A stretch of 38,032 bases of DNA from an uncultured Kordia sp. (GTDB taxonomy: Bacteria > Bacteroidota > Bacteroidia > Flavobacteriales > Flavobacteriaceae): positions 1 to 38,032 of the forward strand of contig NZ_CANMEZ010000017.1 in the NCBI RefSeq assembly GCF_947496985.1, written 5' to 3'. This document shows, piece after piece, positions 1-6,070 of this stretch. The translations under genes were made by a program, and so were the position numbers. How positions within the stretch are numbered: the first letter of the stretch is position 1; each line of letters opens with the position of its first letter. Below the pieces are notes generated by a model, which ran no database searches, was not told the origin of the DNA, and was given only the letters and a program-made list of their open reading frames with translations.

Positions 1-302
1 TACGGATTTTCCTCTGGTTCGTTTTCTTTTACTAACTTAGTTCTAGCAAACGCAACTAATCATACACGAACACGTTACCCTAAACCAATAAACGCTCCGC
101 TCCTATTTTCCCTTACAATAAACTACAATTCTATACATAATCTTATAACATTTCTGTAGCTTTTACGAAAAACCGCATTGCATAGCCATAATCTTTGTTT
201 TACATTTACAAGAAATAACGGGAAGTTGTTATAAAATTAGTTCCTGTTATTCCTTAAAATTGGTATGATATACGGAATTCTGTATATACATACGTTAGCC
301 AC
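1..302. other. Gene-poor left edge with cassette-boundary-like palindromes
   Basis: No open reading frame with a convincing protein was found here. The stretch holds two sites ending in CGTTACCC (near 72-79) and CGTTAGCC (near 293-300). The second site follows an imperfect palindrome. It may be a non-coding cassette or the end of one that begins outside the window. Confidence 0.4.
263..300 (+). repeat. attC-like imperfect palindrome, site A
   Basis: GTAT (263-266) pairs with ATAC (290-293), and ATATAC (268-273) pairs with GTATAT (282-287). The arm runs directly into CGTTAGCC just before the start codon at 303. The shape, an imperfect hairpin ending in a GTTA-type core, resembles an integron attC site, but the core does not match the classical GTTRRRY. 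The assignment is by shape only. Confidence 0.35.
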
Positions 303-803
303 ATGACATTAGAGATATTACCAAATAAAGGATTTAAATTAAACTCTGATATTTTCAATTGGAGTGAAGAAAGAGAATTTGTTAGACAGAAATTGAAGAA
401 TCGACACAAAGATGATGATGAACTTATTGAAATGTCTCAATTCCTTAACGGAGATACAAGCCGCTATATTGACCAAAAAAGAGATATTTATCAAGACATC
501 AACGGAATGAAAAACTATTTCTTTTTAAGTTATAACAAGGATAACCTTCTCCGTGAGTTAGAAGTCCATTGGGGAATTAAAATTTGGATTGAGGTTATTG
601 AAATGGAATTTGAAAAGGATATCAATACTTATTTAAATCTATTGAATTCAAATGGATTTGACTTTAAAGAAATTGAGCAAGGAAATTATTTATTTGAAAA
701 ACTAAAAATAACAATTGCAGATTCTGAATCGATAGGTGGAGAGGGAAATGGACTTTCGTATCTCTATTCAGGACAGAGCATTGGACATTTGATTGAAAAT
801 TAA
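303..803 (+). CDS. Hypothetical protein, cassette-borne
   Basis: A 166-residue soluble acidic protein with no signal peptide or membrane segment that I recognise from no family. It starts with MTLEILPNKG and is rich in charged and aromatic residues. The start codon sits three bases after the CGTTAGCC site, and the stop is followed within about 15 bases by a second palindrome ending in CGTTACCC. This single-gene unit between two similar hairpins is the layout of an integron-type cassette. Small soluble cassette proteins are often immunity or stress factors, but nothing in the sequence shows that here. The reading frame itself is well supported by length and clean boundaries. Confidence 0.65.
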   Translation: MTLEILPNKGFKLNSDIFNWSEEREFVRQKLKNRHKDDDELIEMSQFLNGDTSRYIDQKRDIYQDINGMKNYFFLSYNKDNLLRELEVHWGIKIWIEVIEMEFEKDINTYLNLLNSNGFDFKEIEQGNYLFEKLKITIADSESIGGEGNGLSYLYSGQSIGHLIEN

Positions 804-813
804 AAAAAACAGG

Positions 814-879
814 GGCTAATAATGGGTATAGCTCATAGCGGTTTACAGCACGCTACGCACCATACCCGAAACGTTACCC
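814..879 (+). repeat. attC-like imperfect palindrome, site B
   Basis: Nested arms: GGCTAA (814-819) opposes TTACCC (874-879) with one mismatch, GGGTAT (824-829) pairs with ATACCC (862-867), and TAGCG (836-840) pairs with CGCTA (851-855). Several short paired arms separated by unpaired bases, ending in CGTTACCC, resemble a bottom-strand attC fold. It lies exactly between two small genes. It could instead be a dispersed flavobacterial repeat. Confidence 0.4.
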
Positions 880-898
880 AACAACAAAACCACACCCA

Positions 899-1138
899 TT
901 GAAATTTAAAATCTTTCTGTCGCTATTCTTCACCCTTGGCTTCTTCTTCTTTAGAAAAGTCGGACCAATACTTACTGGTAAACTAAAAGACTTTCATATC
1001 AAAAACAATACTGGACTCGTTGAAAAAGCACCAATCGTTTTTAAAATTTTTAGTCTATTTTTCAAAGGAGCATCAATAATGTGTTTGATTTATATAATCC
1101 TAATTTTCACAAATTTCGTAAGCATTCTAATAGCATAA
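899..1138 (+). CDS. Small two-TM membrane protein, cassette-borne
   Basis: A 79-residue hydrophobic protein with a predicted membrane segment at residues 3-20 and another at about 55-78, joined by a basic hydrophilic loop. The start is TTG at 899, about 20 bases after the CGTTACCC site; no ATG lies near it. It is convergent with the DUF6261-like gene ending at 1151. No family is recognised. Its position directly after an attC-like site suggests it is the second cassette of the array, though no third palindrome follows before the convergent gene. The alternative is a non-coding stretch with a chance frame, given the short length. Confidence 0.45.
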   Translation: MKFKIFLSLFFTLGFFFFRKVGPILTGKLKDFHIKNNTGLVEKAPIVFKIFSLFFKGASIMCLIYIILIFTNFVSILIA

Positions 1139-1150
1139 AACCATACCAAA

Positions 1151-1873
1151 TCATTTCCTACGCAACGCCTTCGACCGTACCTTCACTACTTGGTTATACA
1201 GCCTTGCTAGTTCATAAATTTGACGATACAATTGTGTATATACTACATTTGAATTCAACACCATAAAAGCTTTAATACGCGCAACCAAGGCACGATAAGC
1301 TGCTTTAGTTGCTGTACGCAAACTTGAAAAACTAGGCGTTGCATTGGCCGATATTTCGGAAGCTCGCGCTACATACTGGTTGCCAAACGCTGTATTTACC
1401 TCTTGCAATGTGCTCACCCATTCAGACAAATCTAACAGTACCACGGCTTCCTGCAAAATGGTTTCTGATTGCCATTCGGACAACATATGAGTAATATTAG
1501 CAGTTTGCGCTTGGTAATTCATACGATTTACTTCCTTTCCATAACTCTGTAGATGAAACAACAATCGCTTTACTGCTTCTTGTTTCGTTGGATTAAAATG
1601 ATAGCCATGCCCTTTTAGTAAATGCTTGATTCCTACATACAAACTATCGCGCTCAGCATCTAAGCTTTCCAGTACCTCAGCATTCTTTTGAAATTGTTCT
1701 GGCTCAAACGCCATTGCTAAAGCTTCTGTACTTACTAGCAATGCCTGCTGTTGTTCAGTAAGTCCTAACAAAGACACATCGGTATTGTTTACCAATTCCA
1801 AAACGTTTTTCATAAACTGTAAAAACTCACTATTTCGGTAATCTCTAAACATTGGTTCTTTAAACTTGCTCAT
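1151..1873 (-). CDS. DUF6261-like protein
   Basis: A 240-residue soluble, alpha-helical protein that resembles the Bacteroidota family DUF6261, whose function is unknown. No signal peptide or membrane segment is visible. The sequence is dominated by helices rich in Leu, Ala, Glu and Gln, with a basic C-terminus. Base composition is visibly richer in G and C than the small genes on its left, which fits a boundary between cassette-like DNA and older chromosome. It is monocistronic; upstream lies a 42-bp tandem repeat with an internal dyad. The family call is from overall look and length rather than a diagnostic motif. Confidence 0.6.
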   Translation of the reverse strand: MSKFKEPMFRDYRNSEFLQFMKNVLELVNNTDVSLLGLTEQQQALLVSTEALAMAFEPEQFQKNAEVLESLDAERDSLYVGIKHLLKGHGYHFNPTKQEAVKRLLFHLQSYGKEVNRMNYQAQTANITHMLSEWQSETILQEAVVLLDLSEWVSTLQEVNTAFGNQYVARASEISANATPSFSSLRTATKAAYRALVARIKAFMVLNSNVVYTQLYRQIYELARLYNQVVKVRSKALRRK

Positions 1874-2420
1874 ATGATGGAATTCTTAGCTTTTTAACTC
1901 AAAAGGATATTTTTTTTTGCTGTTTTCTCAATAAAATTACTCAGGGATTACAAACACAATAACGCAATTAACTTCCCTGAACTCAGGAAATGCTCTTGCA
2001 ACGCTGTAACTAGTTTCCCTGAACTCGGGAAATGCTCCTGCAACTTTGTAACTAGGTTTCCTGAGAAAACAAATCCTAAATATTTTTCTGTTTTATCCTA
2101 TGAAATACTAAAAAATCAAAGAAACATCCAAGGAATAGTTCATAAGCGTAGTAAATTATGTATAAGCGTTGCATATTTGAGTTAACATAGCGTTCTATAC
2201 ACACCTTCTACTTCTACACTACTAAAAAAATTAGAAACTATTTCTAGAATTCAAATGGCGAAAGCTTTACATTGGAATAGGCGCAATAACCTTAGCATAA
2301 AAAGTTTCTCTATATGCAATAAAATGAACAGCTCATCAAGTACATTCAACAATTCAGTACCATAAAATTTTTATTCTTACGATAAAATTGGACTTTTGTA
2401 AGTGTCATATATATAGCATT
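1874..2420. other. Intergenic region with tandem repeats
   Basis: Divergent intergenic region between the DUF6261-like gene and the serine hydrolase gene. It holds the 42-bp repeat at 1973-2058 and two copies of ATAAGCGT about 20 bases apart near 2142-2168. No further coding potential was seen. Confidence 0.5.
1973..2058. repeat. 42-bp tandem direct repeat with internal dyad, two copies plus fragment
   Basis: Copy 1 at 1973-2013 and copy 2 at 2015-2055 differ at only a few positions. A partial third copy starts at about 2057. Each unit opens with an inverted repeat of the form TTCCCTGA-ACTC-(A/G)GGAA and ends in TGTAACTAG. The repeat lies about 100 bp upstream of the DUF6261-like start codon. 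Confidence 0.7.
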
Positions 2421-3440
2421 ATGAAAAAAAAGATATTTAGAATTGTATTACTCGTAGGAACGCTAATTTCCTTGACATTTGTCCCTTGGATTTTGGTATG
2501 GGCATGGATATTACCATTGCCAAATACTGTACAAGAACAAGTAGACGAGGCTATTGGTCATGGGTTTGATGGAATGATTGTATATGTGGACGAAGCTGGA
2601 AAACCGCCAGCATTTTATACAAGCGGCTGGAAAAATAGAGAAAATAAAATACCTGCCGACTCAAAATCAATATTCAAAATAGCTAGCATTAGCAAACTAT
2701 ATGCTGCTGTTTCCATTGCAAAACTAGCTAAAGGAAATCACTTATCCTTAGATGATACACTTACTGATTACTTTCCAGAACTTGCGGGCAGAATTGAAAA
2801 TGCAGAAAACATTACCTTAAAATTGATGGTACAGCATCGTAGTGGTATTCCAAATTTTACAAGCAATCCTGCGTATTGGGAAAATGAACAAGAAAACGGT
2901 AAAAAAGCGCTTGAATTTGCGCTCGATTTGCCAGCGAGTTTCAAACCCGACCAAGGCTATGAATATTCAAACACTAATTATTTATTGCTTCGAAAAATCA
3001 TTGATAAAGTACTAGGCTATAGTCATGAACAATACATCAAAGAACAAATTTTACTCCCTTTAAAACTCAACAATACATTCTTCTCTCTCAGTGAAGTAAA
3101 TCTGGACGACGTGATGAGTGGATACTATGTTGGAATAGATAAAGATTTTAAGGCTAATGAAAATGGAATGCTAGCTACGGCGGAAGATGTTGGTATATTT
3201 CTGCGCGCATTAAACGATGGTTCAGTATTTAAGGAAGGAGAAAAAGAAATCTACTCATCTATTTATAAGTACGAACACGGAGGTTTGGTTCCTGGCTATC
3301 AAAGTCTTGCAGAATACCATGAAGACATCGATACGGTTGTAGTACAATTTATAAATACTACAGACTTTAATGGGTATGAATGGAATTTATCTGAAATCAT
3401 GATCAATCGTATTGTAGAAATCATAAAGAGAACAAAATAA
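2421..3440 (+). CDS. Serine beta-lactamase-like hydrolase (class C / PF00144)
   Basis: A 339-residue member of the beta-lactamase/D-Ala-D-Ala peptidase superfamily. The three active-site elements are visible: Ser89-Ile-Ser-Lys92 (SxxK), Tyr182-Ser-Asn184 (YxN) and His286-Gly-Gly288 (in place of KTG). Residues 5-30 form a long hydrophobic segment that is either an uncleaved anchor or a signal peptide, so the enzyme should face the periplasm. The ATG at 2421 is preferred: a TTG at 2388 would add eleven residues ahead of a normal MKKK-type signal. The family includes esterases, D-aminopeptidases and penicillin-binding proteins, so substrate cannot be told; true beta-lactamase activity is not implied. 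Monocistronic. Confidence 0.85.
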   Translation: MKKKIFRIVLLVGTLISLTFVPWILVWAWILPLPNTVQEQVDEAIGHGFDGMIVYVDEAGKPPAFYTSGWKNRENKIPADSKSIFKIASISKLYAAVSIAKLAKGNHLSLDDTLTDYFPELAGRIENAENITLKLMVQHRSGIPNFTSNPAYWENEQENGKKALEFALDLPASFKPDQGYEYSNTNYLLLRKIIDKVLGYSHEQYIKEQILLPLKLNNTFFSLSEVNLDDVMSGYYVGIDKDFKANENGMLATAEDVGIFLRALNDGSVFKEGEKEIYSSIYKYEHGGLVPGYQSLAEYHEDIDTVVVQFINTTDFNGYEWNLSEIMINRIVEIIKRTK

Positions 3441-3513
3441 CGATGCTGGATTTCGTTATTAGTCATTAAATTTCAACTAAATAAAGCACTAATTAACCCT
3501 ATAATCTAAATAC

Positions 3514-3763
3514 TTGCCATCAATCAACATTTCATTAGTAGAGATAGTTTCACTTATAGCTACACTACATTGCTTAGTGATTCTCTTTTCTAAGTTTTTT
3601 AGAAGTAAAAACAATAAATATTTAGGATATACCTTACTAATAATTGCTATTGTTGGTATTAACAACTGTTTTGGGATATAAGACGAGCGGCATCTACGTT
3701 TCTCCTATGCTTGGAATATTTGAAATGATTAGTTGGTATGCAGAACTGAAAAAATATTATTAG
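3514..3763 (+). pseudogene. Decayed N-terminus of a membrane protein, possibly AraC-type sensor-regulator
   Basis: From the TTG at 3514 the frame encodes about 55 residues with two hydrophobic stretches separated by FSKFFRSKNNKYLGY, ending at a stop at 3679-3681. Shifting by one base at 3680 opens a further 27 codons (including GIYVSPMLGIFEMISW) ending at 3763. Hydrophobic-basic-hydrophobic order followed by a frameshifted hydrophobic run is what the start of a flavobacterial multi-TM regulator (membrane-anchored AraC type) looks like. The rest of the gene is missing. The membrane-protein remnant is fairly plausible; the family is a guess. Confidence 0.4.
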
Positions 3764-3987
3764 CTGTTGAAAATTCAGCCAAATAAAACGAGTTATATGC
3801 ACTACTATTTATTTGTTTAAAATTCTAAAGCTATACTAAATCTGACAAATTAGGAATTCCATCATACAACAAACTTTATAGCTGTATTTGCTTTAAATAT
3901 ATTCCTAATGCGACATACCTACTAAAATACATCAAATTTGTATTATGAATTGAAAGTTATCACACCCTAGAAAACGAGAATAAATTA

Positions 3988-3995
3988 TATATTTG
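3988..3995 (+). promoter_or_regulatory. Candidate -7 box (TATATTTG) for the cutC operon
   Basis: Exact match to the Bacteroidota TAnnTTTG box, about 150 bp upstream of cutC. No good -33 TTTG is seen at the usual distance, so support is moderate to weak. Confidence 0.35.
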
Positions 3996-4049
3996 ATACT
4001 TTGGCAAGTTCAATATGTAAAAGACAAAAAGCAAAGTGAACAAATTGAC

Positions 4050-4110
4050 ACTTCGACTTCGTTCAGTCAAACACAAAATAAATATTGTTCACATTGAGTC
4101 TGTCGAAATA
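4050..4110. repeat. Imperfect palindromic intergenic repeat
   Basis: ACTTCGACTTCGTTCAGTCA on the left is an imperfect inverted copy of the right arm around TTGAGTCTGTCGAAAT, with an AT-rich loop. Dispersed palindromes with TTCGAC and CTCAGT-type arms are common between flavobacterial genes. It sits just upstream of cutC. Confidence 0.45.
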
Positions 4111-4145
4111 GAAAAACCAAGACCTAACATCAAACATCGAAAATC

Positions 4146-4871
4146 ATGCTCCTAGAAATCTGTGCTAACTCGTATGAATCTGCTATAAATGCCGAGAAAG
4201 CTGGTGCGCATCGTATAGAACTATGTTCCGAATTAGCCATTGGCGGTATTACACCATCATACGGATTACTCAAAAAAGTAGTTGTCGATTTAAAAATCCC
4301 TATTCATGTACTCATTCGCCCAAGAAGTGGTGATTTCACCTATTCACGAGACGAATTTGAGATTATGAAGGAAAACATTCTGTTATGTAAAGAATTAGGT
4401 TGCGTAGGTATTGTTTCTGGAGTTTTATTACAAGATCAAACCATAGATCAAGCACGAACAAAAGAACTTATTGAACTCGCAAAGCCGATGTCATTTACGT
4501 TTCATCGTGGATTTGATTGGACACCAGATCCTATAGAAGCCGTTTTACAATTAGCCGTTTTGGGTGTAAATCGTGTCTTAACTTCTGGACAAGAAACAAG
4601 TGCTGAAAAAGGTATTTTGCTATTGCAAGAATTACAAGAAGTCGCAGAAGGTGAAATCATTATCATGCCAGGTGGTGGAATTAATCCAAAAAATGCACTT
4701 TTATTTAAAGAAAGTGGTTTTCAAGAAATTCATTGTTCGGCAACAAGTATTCATCAATCCATCAACAATCCGAAAATTAGTATGAATAGTACTTCCCTAT
4801 TCAATGAAACTCGAATTGCCATTTCCAATAAAGAAAAAATTAAACAAATATTAGAACGCATCAACTCATGA
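4146..4871 (+). CDS. cutC: CutC family TIM-barrel protein
   Basis: A 241-residue protein with the CutC signature near the N-terminus (LEICANSYESA, then GAHRIELCSELAIGGITPS) and the later stretches SFTFHRGFDW and MPGGGI. The length is normal for the family and the fold is a TIM barrel. CutC was named for copper homeostasis, but the biochemical role is not settled. Here it is the first gene of an operon: the next gene's ATG overlaps its stop (4868-4871), and the third gene overlaps the second, so the three are translationally coupled. Partners are a PNGase F-like enzyme and a beta-mannosidase, which points to a job in N-glycan catabolism rather than copper handling. That functional shift is inference. 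Confidence 0.93.
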   Translation: MLLEICANSYESAINAEKAGAHRIELCSELAIGGITPSYGLLKKVVVDLKIPIHVLIRPRSGDFTYSRDEFEIMKENILLCKELGCVGIVSGVLLQDQTIDQARTKELIELAKPMSFTFHRGFDWTPDPIEAVLQLAVLGVNRVLTSGQETSAEKGILLLQELQEVAEGEIIIMPGGGINPKNALLFKESGFQEIHCSATSIHQSINNPKISMNSTSLFNETRIAISNKEKIKQILERINS

Positions 4872-6070
4872 ATATCAGAATAGCAATACTAAGTCTTCTT
4901 ATAATTACTTCGTGTACAGAAAAAAAACCTGAACGCATTGGTAATAATTCTGTAAAAGTTTTTGAAGATATAAACTTGCATTTTAATATGAGTTTCAAAG
5001 AAAATCCAGCAAAAAGCACGAATGGTATTTTACGGTTAGATGCAGGTCGTGTACTCTTAAAAAAAATAAAACTACCAAACTATCAAATACAACCAAAAGC
5101 AACTGTATCACTTACCTTAACATCCAATGGTGATCCGTGGGATAAATCAGGTTCCATGTTTATTATACCTAGTACATCAAATTTAACATTGCTTGATTTT
5201 GAAGCAGGAACGTTTGATTTAGCTACGTTAAATACAAAATACCCTGTTGTTACAACCTATCAAAAAGATAGTTTACTTCATGAGCCAAACATAGAATTAA
5301 TCCGTTTTATGACACCTTTTGGAGTGGGACATTTTACAAATGATGAACGCGTAAAAGATAGAAAACCTGTATACATTCCACATTGGGAAAACGAAGTACA
5401 TTGGTCGCAAGATATAACACATTTATTGCCTTTACTAGAAGATGAAGTTTATATTGGTATTTTTATTGATACATGGACGAAAGAAGGCTATAATATTTCG
5501 GCTACAATTGATTTTGAAGAAAGTAAGATTCCAAATCATACAAAAAAACAACAAACCGTAATTCCTTTGGTGAATACGGCTAAATATGCAAGTGGACAAA
5601 AATTGTATGATGAGTTCTCACGAAGTGACTTACAAGTTGAATTTGACATATCAGAACCATTTACAAATGCTAAACTATATTATATTACAACGGGACATGG
5701 AGGACATTCAGGTGGTGATGAGTTTGTAAAAAAAGAAAATCAAATCTCGCTTGACGGAAAAAGCATTAAAACATTTACACCTTGGCGTGACGATTGTGCT
5801 AGTTTCAGACGATTCAATCCAACTTCTGGAACTTGGAAAGCCAATGAATTTTATGACGATGTGGATGATTGTGAAAAAATTGCATCTTCCGACTTATCAA
5901 GATCTAATTGGTGTCCGGGAAGTGACATCCAACCAGAAATTATTCCCTTAAACAATCTTTCACAAGGAAAACATACGCTTACAATTTCAATTCCAGAAGC
6001 CCAGGAAGCCAAACAAGGCGAAGACAATTACTGGATGGTTTCTTCTTATATCGTATATGACAATGAATAG
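4868..6070 (+). CDS. PNGase F-like peptide:N-glycosidase lipoprotein
   Basis: A 400-residue lipoprotein related to peptide-N4-(N-acetyl-beta-glucosaminyl)asparagine amidase F, which cuts whole N-glycans from asparagine. The lipobox LIITSC places the lipidated Cys at residue 16. An N-terminal beta-sandwich (about 30-200) contains GDPWDKSG, a likely site of the catalytic Asp. A C-terminal beta-sandwich (about 215-400) carries TTGHGGHSGGDEF, TPWRDDC, RRFNPTSGTW and RSNWCPGSD, all typical of PNGase F. Unlike the secreted Elizabethkingia enzyme, this one is membrane-tethered. It overlaps cutC by four bases and the mannosidase gene by several bases. The family call is strong from motifs; activity is inferred. 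Confidence 0.9.
   Translation: MNIRIAILSLLIITSCTEKKPERIGNNSVKVFEDINLHFNMSFKENPAKSTNGILRLDAGRVLLKKIKLPNYQIQPKATVSLTLTSNGDPWDKSGSMFIIPSTSNLTLLDFEAGTFDLATLNTKYPVVTTYQKDSLLHEPNIELIRFMTPFGVGHFTNDERVKDRKPVYIPHWENEVHWSQDITHLLPLLEDEVYIGIFIDTWTKEGYNISATIDFEESKIPNHTKKQQTVIPLVNTAKYASGQKLYDEFSRSDLQVEFDISEPFTNAKLYYITTGHGGHSGGDEFVKKENQISLDGKSIKTFTPWRDDCASFRRFNPTSGTWKANEFYDDVDDCEKIASSDLSRSNWCPGSDIQPEIIPLNNLSQGKHTLTISIPEAQEAKQGEDNYWMVSSYIVYDNE

Larger units (their letters stand above)
3441..4145. other. Long gene-poor intergenic region
   Basis: About 700 bp without an intact gene. It contains a decayed membrane-protein fragment (3514-3763), a TATATTTG box (3988-3995) and an imperfect palindromic repeat (4050-4110). 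The stretch 3764-3980 shows nothing I can interpret. Confidence 0.55.

Noticed and set aside
1973-2058. CRISPR-like array
   Set aside because: Adjacent units are contiguous repeats without unique spacers, only two full copies exist, and no cas gene is present.
2421-3440. Antibiotic-resistance beta-lactamase
   Set aside because: The SxxK/YxN/HGG set fits the wide PF00144 group of esterases and peptidases; nothing specific to resistance enzymes is visible.
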